Shown piece after piece: positions 1 through 5,953 of a stretch of 8,587 nt of DNA. The DNA lies in NCBI GenBank assembly GCA_015661555.1, contig DQVW01000081.1:1-8587 (forward strand). Direction: 5' to 3'. Source of the DNA: Methanothermococcus okinawensis. GTDB taxonomy: Archaea; AGJL01; Methanococci; Methanococcales; Methanococcaceae. The notes under the pieces are model-generated. The model saw only the letters and a list, made by a program, of their open reading frames with translations. It was not told where the DNA came from and ran no database searches. A program made the position numbers and the translations under genes. Within the stretch, counting starts at the first letter, position 1, and each line of letters opens with the position of its first letter.

Positions 1-1437
1 CCCCATCTCATCGAGGAGGAGCTAAAGAGGTTGAATAAATCCCACATCTCCCAGGAGGAGTATATCGAAGCTGTAAAGAGGGCTATAAAGAGACTAGAGG
101 GTACCTATGCACTACTTATTTTAAATAAAAATTTCCCAGATCTACTCCTTGGGGTGAGAAATGAGAACCCTCTAATTCTAGGGGTTAAAGGGGAGGAGTG
201 CTTCCTAGGTAGCGATATATCTGCCTTTTTGGAGTGGACAAAGGATGTTATCCCTCTAGAGGAGGGGGATATGGTTATCCTCCAGAGGGGGGGAAATGGG
301 GTAAATTACTCCATCTACAATTTATTGGAGGAGAGGGATGTTAGCAGTGAGAGGGAGAAGATAAAGGTGGACTGGGATATAGAGACTGCGGAGAAGGGGG
401 GATATGAGCACTTCATGCTCAAGGAGATCATGGAGGAGCCTGAGGTTATAAAGAACTCTGCAAGGGTGTCCAAGGAGGAGATAGAGGAGTTGGCAAGGTG
501 CATAAGGGACTACAGTAGGGTCTATATCGTAGGTATGGGCACCTCCCTCCATGCGGGGATGGTGGGGGAGTACTGGTTTTCAAAGTTAAACAAGTTAGTC
601 ATTCCCTGTGACGCCTCTGAGTTCTTGGTAAAGGGTATAGTAGATGAGGATACCCTAGTTATAGGGATCACCCAGAGCGGGGAGACCTACGACACCATAA
701 AGGCCATAAGGTATGCCAAGAGTAAGGGGGCAAAAACTGCCACTGTGGTAAATGTACTGGGCTCCACTGCAACGAGGATAAGTGACATCACAGTTATGAT
801 GGGAGCAGGTATTGAGATATCTGTATGTGCCACAAAGACCTACCTCTCCCAACTTATGATACTCTACAGACTCTTCATAGAGTACGGTAAAATAGTTGGT
901 AGGGATATGAAGGTATTTGAGAGGGAGATAGAGAAAATTCCAGGGTACATCCAGGAGGTTATTGAAAAGAGGGAGGGTATAAAGAAGGTGGCAGAGAGTT
1001 TAAAGGCCAAAAACTACATCTTTATCTCCAAGGGTATAAATCTACCAAATGCCTTGGAGGGGGCTCTAAAGTTCAAGGAGATTACATATCTACATGCAGA
1101 GGGTATGAGTAGTGGGTTTCTGAAACATGGTACCATCTCCCTTATAGACGAGAACATGGATACTGTAGCCCTTGTGCCACCCTCCACCAGTGAGCTCTTC
1201 AGATCTGTAGTATCCAACATAGAGGAGATAAAAGCTAGAAATGGTAAGGTAGTTGCCATCTCCCCTGTAGAGATAGAGGTGGTAGATCACCTGATAGAGA
1301 TACCTGAGGTGTTGGAGGAGGTAAGCCCCTTCCTCTATGCACCAGCTTGTCAGTTACTAGCCTACTACAAGGCCGTGGAACTTGGTAGGGATGTGGATAA
1401 ACCAAGGGGACTTGCTAAAAGTGTCACCGTGGAGTAA
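1..1437 (+). CDS. glmS: Glutamine:fructose-6-phosphate aminotransferase (isomerizing), 5'-truncated
   Basis: Cytosolic GlmS makes glucosamine-6-phosphate from fructose-6-phosphate and glutamine, the first step of UDP-GlcNAc and glycan synthesis. The frame is open from base 1, so the gene starts outside the window; 478 codons are visible. Against a family length near 600, about 130 N-terminal residues are missing, including the catalytic N-terminal Cys of the glutaminase domain. Visible residues ~1-95 are the end of the glutaminase domain. The linker motif YEHFMLKEIMEEP is at ~135-147. The first SIS (sugar isomerase) domain has GMGTSLHAG (~178) and TQSGETYDT (~224). The second SIS domain has NALEGALKFKEITYLHAEG (~350). 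The C-terminal tail DVDKPRGLAKSVTVE is diagnostic of GlmS. The TTG at 31 is internal to the conserved domain and is not the start. The TAA stop directly abuts the stop of the opposing gene. Identity is certain apart from the unseen N-terminus. Confidence 0.97.
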   Translation, partial: PHLIEEELKRLNKSHISQEEYIEAVKRAIKRLEGTYALLILNKNFPDLLLGVRNENPLILGVKGEECFLGSDISAFLEWTKDVIPLEEGDMVILQRGGNGVNYSIYNLLEERDVSSEREKIKVDWDIETAEKGGYEHFMLKEIMEEPEVIKNSARVSKEEIEELARCIRDYSRVYIVGMGTSLHAGMVGEYWFSKLNKLVIPCDASEFLVKGIVDEDTLVIGITQSGETYDTIKAIRYAKSKGAKTATVVNVLGSTATRISDITVMMGAGIEISVCATKTYLSQLMILYRLFIEYGKIVGRDMKVFEREIEKIPGYIQEVIEKREGIKKVAESLKAKNYIFISKGINLPNALEGALKFKEITYLHAEGMSSGFLKHGTISLIDENMDTVALVPPSTSELFRSVVSNIEEIKARNGKVVAISPVEIEVVDHLIEIPEVLEEVSPFLYAPACQLLAYYKAVELGRDVDKPRGLAKSVTVE

Positions 1438-1445
1438 CTACTCCA
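1430..1445. repeat. Inverted repeat spanning two abutting convergent stop codons
   Basis: TGGAGTA-AC-TACTCCA gives a 7-bp stem with a 2-base centre. It contains the TAA of glmS (1435-1437) and the TAG (complement of 1438-1440) of the minus-strand gene. Both proteins end in a hydrophobic residue plus Glu (GTG GAG TAA and CTG GAG TAG), which produces the symmetry. No T-tract follows on either side, so I do not call it a terminator. Confidence 0.6.
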
Positions 1446-2271
1446 GATTCTCATACTCCTTTTTCAGGATAAGGGCGTCGTACTCCAACCTTGGGCTCTC
1501 ACAGATAACGGTACCCCTTACACCGTAGTCCTTCAACGCCTTAAGAAGTTCCCTGTAGTTAAATTTAGACTCCTGAAGTGGTAGGTGGTTCTTCTCACCA
1601 CCTTTTCCGTACTGGATCCCTGAGACATGGATATGCATATCGTATATACCCTCCTTTCCAAGGGTATCCTCCACCTTCTCCAGTATCTTGTAGAAGGAGT
1701 TGTAGTCGTTTATCCTCCCCATGCTCCTTGCATAGATATGGGCAAAGTCTATACAGGGTAGTATTCCCAGCTCCTGGGAGAGGGAGAGGGTCTCATCTAG
1801 ATCTCCAAACTGGGTAATCCTTCCAGTGGTTTCCGGCCTCAACATTACATTTATCCTGTTGTCCTTTAAATAGTCCAGTATCCTCCCAATGTTCTTTACC
1901 ATAACCTTGTATACCTCTTTCTTATCCATCTTCAGGTAGTACCCTGGATGAAATACAACGTTCTTATTGATCTCGGAGTACCTGTTGAAGATGTTGATTA
2001 CTTTTGCAGTTTTTATTATATGGTTTATACTTCTCTCAACCTTCTCCTCCTCCTTTGCATTGAGATTTATGTAGTAGGGGGCATGGGCACTTACTACGAT
2101 CTTCCTAGAATGTTCCACAAGATCCTTGGCACCTTTCTCCTTTATATTGACTCCATGTACAAACTCCAACTCCAGGGCATTTAGATCCATCTTCCTCAGG
2201 AGGTAAAAGGCATTTTTAGTGGTCCTTGGCTTTGTACTTAGAGGTATCCCTGCAGTTCCAAAGTTCAACAT
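1438..2271 (-). CDS. Endonuclease IV-like TIM-barrel protein (AP endonuclease family 2)
   Basis: 277 residues with an ATG start (2271-2269) at the family N-terminus MLNFGTAGIPL and a weak AGGGAT ribosome site just upstream. Endonuclease IV proteins are trinuclear zinc TIM barrels that cut DNA 5' of abasic sites. Candidate metal ligands appear in the expected order: H63 (SAHAPYYINL), H108 (FHPG), E147 (RPETTG), D175 and H178 (DFAH), H215 (IHVSG), H229 (KNHLPL) and E258 (CESP). The Asp of the usual D-R-H motif is replaced by K227 (K-N-H), so the third zinc site may be altered. From memory, archaeal members often carry such a basic G-E-[KR]-x-H motif. The gene lies 20 nt downstream of the radical SAM gene, probably in one transcript. 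AP endonuclease activity is an inference; another TIM-barrel hydrolase or isomerase role remains possible. Confidence 0.84.
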   Translation of the reverse strand: MLNFGTAGIPLSTKPRTTKNAFYLLRKMDLNALELEFVHGVNIKEKGAKDLVEHSRKIVVSAHAPYYINLNAKEEEKVERSINHIIKTAKVINIFNRYSEINKNVVFHPGYYLKMDKKEVYKVMVKNIGRILDYLKDNRINVMLRPETTGRITQFGDLDETLSLSQELGILPCIDFAHIYARSMGRINDYNSFYKILEKVEDTLGKEGIYDMHIHVSGIQYGKGGEKNHLPLQESKFNYRELLKALKDYGVRGTVICESPRLEYDALILKKEYENLE

Positions 2272-2291
2272 GTCTATCCCTGATTTATTTT

Positions 2292-3005
2292 TTAGAGATA
2301 CACTATCCCCTCCTTGGATCTAACAACAACGTTAGGTATGTACTCCTTGGCAATCCTTCCCAACTCTAAAAGTTCCTCCAAGGTAGGCTCCCTCAACCTC
2401 CTGTACTCCTCCTTCCAGGCATGTTCACTGTCAAACTGCTGTAGGGCGTAGAGATCACAGCCCTTTACAGTCTTAACGATGGTGTAGATATCTCCCCTAT
2501 CCATCTTCCCAGGTACATAGGTTGTTCTACACTCGAGGAAGACACCCTCCTCTTTACATATCTTTAAAAGTTTCCTCACGTTACTTTCTATCTTACCACC
2601 GTCGTATTGGGCAATATCCCAGTACTTCTCAAAGGCACATTTAACATCTAGGGCTAGGTAGTCTATAAGTCCCTCCTGGATCAGCTCCTTTACAGTATCC
2701 ACATTGGACCCGTTGGTATCCAACTTTATTGGAAGGTTTTCCTCCCTCTTAACTATCCTACAGAACTCCTTGAGATCCTGAGGTTGCACAGTAGGCTCCC
2801 CTCCACTTACCACTACAGCCTCTGAGAAGGTTAAATCTATACTCTTGTATACCTTGTAGGGTGGAAGGTCGTAGGTGTTTTTCTTCATCTGAAGGTAGTT
2901 GTGACAGTATCCACACCTCATGTTACAACCACTCATAAATACAACAGAGGAGCACTTCTTTGGATAGTCCAGGGTGGAGAGATCTAATATCCCAAATATC
3001 TTCAT
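2292..3005 (-). CDS. Radical SAM activating enzyme (NrdG/PflA-like glycyl-radical activase family)
   Basis: 237 residues from the ATG at 3005-3003. Such enzymes use a 4Fe-4S cluster and S-adenosylmethionine to install a glycyl radical in a partner such as anaerobic ribonucleotide reductase. The cluster motif C-x3-C-x2-C is C27-N-M-R-C31-G-Y-C34, followed by HN. The SAM-binding GGEP motif is at 68-71, and DVKCAF further on fits the family core. I chose the internal ATG because homologues begin near MKIFGILDLSTLDYP. An ATG at 3044 would add 13 unrelated residues and lies inside a candidate TATA box. GGGAT precedes the chosen start. The sequence resembles the archaeal group annotated as putative NrdG or glycyl-radical activase. 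It is first in a pair with the endonuclease IV-like gene. No glycyl-radical enzyme is in the window, so the substrate is unknown. Confidence 0.85.
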   Translation of the reverse strand: MKIFGILDLSTLDYPKKCSSVVFMSGCNMRCGYCHNYLQMKKNTYDLPPYKVYKSIDLTFSEAVVVSGGEPTVQPQDLKEFCRIVKREENLPIKLDTNGSNVDTVKELIQEGLIDYLALDVKCAFEKYWDIAQYDGGKIESNVRKLLKICKEEGVFLECRTTYVPGKMDRGDIYTIVKTVKGCDLYALQQFDSEHAWKEEYRRLREPTLEELLELGRIAKEYIPNVVVRSKEGIVYL

Positions 3006-3011
3006 AGTATC

Positions 3012-3050
3012 CCTTTTATAATTATTATTATAACTAAAGACCATAAAAGG
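3012..3050. promoter_or_regulatory. Divergent mirror-image TATA promoters
   Basis: CCTTTTAT (3012-3019) and ATAAAAGG (3043-3050) are perfect inverted copies, so each strand carries CCTTTTAT reading toward its own gene. The plus copy continues as TTTTATAAT and its box centre lies about 42 nt before the ATG at 3060. The minus copy lies about 40 nt before the ATG at 3005. The matching geometry supports two back-to-back archaeal promoters and the 3005 start. TTATAA also occurs at 3016-3021 and 3028-3033, so the exact boxes could differ. Confidence 0.55.
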
Positions 3051-3055
3051 TGGAT
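3049..3055 (+). promoter_or_regulatory. Ribosome binding site of the MBL-fold gene
   Basis: GGTGGAT sits 4 nt before the ATG at 3060 and is a near match to the GGAGGTGAT complement of the archaeal 16S rRNA tail. It supports this start. Confidence 0.6.
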
Positions 3056-3059
3056 CCCT

Positions 3060-3836
3060 ATGGAGATCCTAGTTCTCGTTGACAACATTGCAAGTAAACC
3101 CTACATAGCCAAACATGGTCTATCAATAGTTGTAAAAACTGAGGATAAAAGGATACTCTTTGACGCCGGTCCAGATCCTAACATCCTATGTAGGAATTTA
3201 AGATTGATGGGGGAGGATGACAACTTCGACTACATAGTTATAAGTCATGGCCACTACGACCACACAGATGGATTGAAGTATATTGTAGAGAGGAGGCCTG
3301 AGACTCCCATCTATATCCATCCAGAGGCCTTTGTAGATAGGTACAGGGAGGGAAGGTATATTGGAATAGACAGGGGACTTAAAGAGGAGTTAAGGAGGAG
3401 GAACTTGATACTTGTAGATGACAAACCCCACTTTGAGGGGGATATGGTAATATCTGGAAAGGTTGAGAGGCCCTTTCCCTACGAGAGGGATCTATTTTAC
3501 AAGGTATTGGAGGATGGTAGCTGTAAGATAGACTATGTAGAGGATGACATGTTTATGATTGTGGAGGATGTGGTATTTACAGGATGTGCCCACAGTGGGA
3601 TAATCAACGTTGTAGAATACGCCAAGAAGATAAAGGGGAGGATTAGGGGGGTTGTAGGAGGTTTCCATCTTATGCACGCCTCCAGGGAGTATATAAAGAA
3701 GATATACGACTACTTCTCCACCCAGGACTTTGAATTTATAATGCCCCTTCACTGTACAGGTCTATACGCTGCGAAATTTCTCAGTAAGTTGAACAACTTT
3801 ATATATGGACATGTTGGCAAGAAGTTGATAGTTTAA
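3060..3836 (+). CDS. Metallo-beta-lactamase-fold protein, methanopterin-synthase-like (COG1237 type)
   Basis: 258 residues, probably a cytosolic metal-dependent enzyme. The metal motif S-H63-G-H65-Y-D67-H68 is the HxHxDH signature. It is followed by TGCAHSGI (174-181, with H178), GGFHLM (200-205) and HCTG (231-234), which together mark the COG1237 branch rather than true beta-lactamases. From memory, a Methanocaldococcus member of this branch (MJ0301) takes part in the dihydropteroate-synthase-like condensation that builds the methanopterin precursor from a pterin and ribofuranosyl-aminobenzene phosphate; it is about 270 residues long. By similarity this protein may do the same, but methanogens can hold paralogues, so the specific reaction is an inference. 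The gene is transcribed alone, divergent from the radical SAM gene and ending 4 nt from the opposing EndoQ-like stop. The start is supported by GGTGGAT. Confidence 0.82.
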   Translation: MEILVLVDNIASKPYIAKHGLSIVVKTEDKRILFDAGPDPNILCRNLRLMGEDDNFDYIVISHGHYDHTDGLKYIVERRPETPIYIHPEAFVDRYREGRYIGIDRGLKEELRRRNLILVDDKPHFEGDMVISGKVERPFPYERDLFYKVLEDGSCKIDYVEDDMFMIVEDVVFTGCAHSGIINVVEYAKKIKGRIRGVVGGFHLMHASREYIKKIYDYFSTQDFEFIMPLHCTGLYAAKFLSKLNNFIYGHVGKKLIV

Positions 3837-3843
3837 AATTTTA
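3834..3843. repeat. Palindrome containing both convergent stop codons
   Basis: TAAAATTTTA is a perfect 10-bp palindrome. Its first three bases are the stop of the plus-strand MBL-fold gene and its last three, read on the minus strand, are the stop of the EndoQ-like gene. Each transcript gets only a short TTTT run here, so it is at best a weak bidirectional terminator. Confidence 0.6.
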
Positions 3844-5022
3844 CTTTAACCAGTTGTCCAAGGTGGTAACAGGTTTATACCATCTGATCTTTGGAGGGGT
3901 TTTCAATATCCTGCCGTACTCCCCTCCTCCTCCAGGGTAGTAGTATATCCTGTTCTTCCGAAACATCTCGATAGTTCTACCAACCTTCTCATTTATCTTC
4001 ATCAAGTTGGAGATGTCCTCCTTGATAAGGACCTCTATCTCGTTGCCGAAGTGTTCAATGTACTTCCTCCAGAGGTTCTCAACGACCTTTGTATCTATCC
4101 CTTTGCCAATAGAGAGGGAGATAATCTGGGAGAGGGGAACTATCCTGTAGTAGGGGGGTCTAAACTCTGGATGGATAACCTTCTTATCCCTGGACAACTC
4201 CAAGGTCCTATCGTAGACCCCTTTTTTTATAATCCCTCCACACCTGGCACATCTAAAGTTCAACTTTACGGCATCCTCTATACGGTATCTTAGATAGCAC
4301 TTTGAACAGGCTGTTAGGTGGTACTTTCCAAGGGCTGGAGCTAGTCCGTAGTTTGCAAGTATTTTCTTATGTTTTATAGCCCTCCTTATCTCCTCGAAGT
4401 TCTCCTCAAGACCTCCAATACCCCTAACTTCAAATTGATTGAACTCCCTACCTAACCTGTAGGGATGGTAGGAGTGGGCATCGGAGTTACTTAGAAAGGG
4501 TATGTCCCTAAGTTCCTCTACCATATCCCCCATATCACTATCTGCGGACAACCCTAACTCTACAAAATCAGGTTTCCTCCCGTAACACTGGTATATGGAG
4601 TCGAAGGACTTGTAGAGACTGGTGTAGGGGGTGAAGGCATGGGCAGGTCCTATCAGCCCTCCAGCCTCCCTAACTATCTCCATTAGCTCCCCCCCTCCAA
4701 GGGTAACCTTAGGTCTCCCTTCAACCTCTATGTTGTTGGAGTATCTCTTTAACCTCTCCCTAAGTTCATAGGCCTTGGATATGGAGGGTAGTAGTACAAG
4801 GTGGTGGACCCGATTCCTATCCTCTATCTCTACAGTTAGGATTAAATTACTGTCTCTGTACTCCTGGATCTCCTGAAGGTATCTGGGATGGAGGCAGTCG
4901 CCAGTACCTATTATATGGAGACCCTTTAACTTCCCGTATCTCAGTACGTGCTCTATGTCCATATGTTTTGAGGTCCCACCTGCAAATCTAGAGTGAATAT
5001 GGAGATCACAGTTTACTATCAA
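3841..5022 (-). CDS. Endonuclease Q-like protein (PHP domain, TIGR00375 family)
   Basis: 393 residues from a TTG start preceded by a strong AGGAGGG site. EndoQ enzymes, characterised in Thermococcales, nick DNA 5' of deaminated bases (uracil, hypoxanthine, xanthine) and of abasic sites. A PHP domain covers ~1-225: DLHIHS (6-11), TGD (40-42), EIED (65-68), H73-H74, GPAH (125-128) and SNSDAHS (178-184) supply the His/Asp/Glu metal ligands. A zinc ribbon follows, C239-S-K-C242 and C258-A-R-C261. The C-terminal part (~285-393) includes PPYYRIVPL, then a probable helical region, and a GGGG turn at 364-367. This domain order is that of EndoQ, whose Pyrococcus member I recall at about 424 residues. 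The gene stands alone, 75 nt after the DUF1890 stop. Two CGG arginine codons are unusual against its AGG/AGA-only neighbours. A generic PHP phosphoesterase is the fallback. Confidence 0.86.
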   Translation of the reverse strand: MIVNCDLHIHSRFAGGTSKHMDIEHVLRYGKLKGLHIIGTGDCLHPRYLQEIQEYRDSNLILTVEIEDRNRVHHLVLLPSISKAYELRERLKRYSNNIEVEGRPKVTLGGGELMEIVREAGGLIGPAHAFTPYTSLYKSFDSIYQCYGRKPDFVELGLSADSDMGDMVEELRDIPFLSNSDAHSYHPYRLGREFNQFEVRGIGGLEENFEEIRRAIKHKKILANYGLAPALGKYHLTACSKCYLRYRIEDAVKLNFRCARCGGIIKKGVYDRTLELSRDKKVIHPEFRPPYYRIVPLSQIISLSIGKGIDTKVVENLWRKYIEHFGNEIEVLIKEDISNLMKINEKVGRTIEMFRKNRIYYYPGGGGEYGRILKTPPKIRWYKPVTTLDNWLK

Positions 5023-5028
5023 AATTAT

Positions 5029-5035
5029 CCCTCCT
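5029..5035 (-). promoter_or_regulatory. Strong Shine-Dalgarno site that fixes a TTG start
   Basis: On the minus strand AGGAGGG lies 6 nt before TTG (5022-5020), the first codon before I-V-N-C-D-L-H-I-H-S. The PHP motif must sit at the N-terminus and no ATG precedes it in frame, so this site decides the start. Confidence 0.75.
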
Positions 5036-5077
5036 AAGGGTGAAATTTATTAAAAAAGAGAGGTAGAATTAACACAA

Positions 5078-5088
5078 CTATAATTAAA
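5078..5088 (-). promoter_or_regulatory. Candidate TATA box for the EndoQ-like gene
   Basis: TTTAATTATAG on the minus strand is the best TATA-like match in the 75-nt gap before the EndoQ-like gene. It would put transcription initiation near 5057 and leave a leader of about 35 nt that includes the ribosome site. It overlaps the T-tract after DUF1890, so read-through from that unit is the alternative. Confidence 0.3.
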
Positions 5089-5096
5089 AAAAGAGA
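5086..5096 (-). terminator. Poly-T terminator after DUF1890
   Basis: Right after the DUF1890 stop, the minus strand reads TCTC followed by seven T. Archaeal RNA polymerase typically terminates at such T-tracts without a hairpin. A second run of six T lies at 5052-5057. Confidence 0.5.
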
Positions 5097-5097
5097 T

Positions 5098-5535
5098 TTA
5101 CTCCAACTCCTTAAGGAATTTGGCTATCTTTTGAACTACAACTTTTGCCTCCTCCTCGTTTTTAGGATAGACAAGATCTAACCTTGGTATCTTCCTCTTT
5201 CTTACCAGGTACTTTATAAGTTCGTTGGTCCTGGCACAACCTATACATCCAAAGGCCATAGGAGCCTCATCCATGATAATGGCAGCCTCCGCCTCCTCGA
5301 TTAGAGGCCCTATTAGTGCCATCCTCCCCCTTATTCCAGAGGGTACCTCTATAGCCGCATAACGTAATCCCTTCTTAGGATCCTCATCTGTTATATTCAT
5401 AGGGGGGCTGTCTATCTCTGCAGTTCTAACCTTCTTACCTATGACGTTGTTGAGCATTAGGGGTTTGTGACCAAACCTCTCAACAAGATCTCCAAGTATT
5501 AGGCTGTTAGGTGGAAAGATAAACACCTTCTTCAT
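5098..5535 (-). CDS. DUF1890 family protein of methanogens, function unknown
   Basis: 145 residues, ATG start preceded by GGTGA 4 nt away. I recognise the DUF1890 family from the N-terminal [20 protein letters not shown], the [10 protein letters not shown] stretch (43-52) and the [12 protein letters not shown] motif (95-106); from memory its structural representative is MTH0777 of Methanothermobacter. There is no signal peptide or membrane segment, so it is probably a soluble alpha/beta protein. C97 and C100 form a CxxC that could bind metal or act as a redox pair. The only other cysteines would be needed for a four-ligand site and I see none, so a single-subunit zinc site is unlikely. The gene lies 18 nt downstream of DUF2111, surely in one transcript, and a T-tract follows it. 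No function should be assigned; the link to methanogenesis is inferred from family distribution. Confidence 0.82.
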   Translation of the reverse strand: MKKVFIFPPNSLILGDLVERFGHKPLMLNNVIGKKVRTAEIDSPPMNITDEDPKKGLRYAAIEVPSGIRGRMALIGPLIEEAEAAIIMDEAPMAFGCIGCARTNELIKYLVRKRKIPRLDLVYPKNEEEAKVVVQKIAKFLKELE

Positions 5536-5553
5536 ACTTTCACCTTTCCTCTC

Positions 5554-5943
5554 TTACTTGGGGAAGACATCCTCAGGTAGGAACTTCATCAACTCCGGCC
5601 TCCTTGCCAGGAGTAGTACCTCCTCAAATATACCTGCAGTGATATCTACCACCCCAACTGCTCCCAGCACCTCGTCGTTGTCCATTATAGGTACCACTAT
5701 TACTGGAAGTCCTGCATAGGGCCCCTCTATAACACTTACCCTCAAGGTCCTCTTCAACTCCATGGCCAACTTTAAGACGTATCCCTCGTAGTTGGTATCT
5801 ACTATTTTACCCTTTTCAACCCTTACACCAGGTTTCTCCCTGGATCTCATGGCCACAGGTAGCTTATTTACTAGGATGTGTATGGCATATGCCAGAGGTG
5901 CAATCTCTCTGGCATCTGCACTTTTTAGGGCCTCTTTTAGCAC
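5554..5943 (-). CDS. DUF2111 family protein, possible small ligand-binding or sensor domain
   Basis: 129 residues from a GTG start (5943-5941). The codon frame is closed upstream by an in-frame TAG, and GGTGA lies 4 nt before the GTG, so the start is firm. I assign DUF2111, known mainly from methanogens, from LPVAMRSREKPGVRVEKG (28-45) and the C-terminal core. An N-terminal helical part (1-30) is followed by alternating short strands. The segment VPIMDNDEVLGAVGVVDIT (84-102) resembles the PI-x-D-x-x-x-VIG-x-V-x-V strand-turn-strand of Cache/PAS/GAF sensor domains. No membrane segment, cysteine or DNA-binding motif is evident. It is first in the unit with DUF1890 and divergent from purD across a control region with an inverted repeat. 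Function is unknown; the sensor idea is inference. Confidence 0.82.
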   Translation of the reverse strand: MLKEALKSADAREIAPLAYAIHILVNKLPVAMRSREKPGVRVEKGKIVDTNYEGYVLKLAMELKRTLRVSVIEGPYAGLPVIVVPIMDNDEVLGAVGVVDITAGIFEEVLLLARRPELMKFLPEDVFPK

Positions 5944-5946
5944 TTT

Positions 5947-5952
5947 CTCACC
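5947..5952 (-). promoter_or_regulatory. Ribosome binding site that fixes a GTG start
   Basis: GGTGAG on the minus strand, with GGTGA 4 nt before GTG (5943-5941). An in-frame TAG four codons upstream excludes any earlier start. Confidence 0.7.
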
Positions 5953-5953
5953 C

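Noticed and set aside
31..33. TTG at 31 as the glmS start
   Set aside because: The same frame is open to base 1 and the upstream codons continue the glutaminase domain; a start here would remove the catalytic domain.
240..305. G-rich runs in glmS as a G-quadruplex element
   Set aside because: The runs come from GAG, GGG and AGG codons in a purine-rich coding strand, which is general in this window; spacing does not form four regular G-tracts.
1578..2184. Plus-strand open frames of 78-79 codons within the endonuclease IV-like gene
   Set aside because: They are antisense to a clear family member, with no ribosome sites and implausible composition.
3006..3044. 13-residue N-terminal extension of the radical SAM protein from the ATG at 3044
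   Set aside because: The residues are low-complexity and not family-like, no ribosome site precedes them, and the ATG falls in a candidate TATA box.
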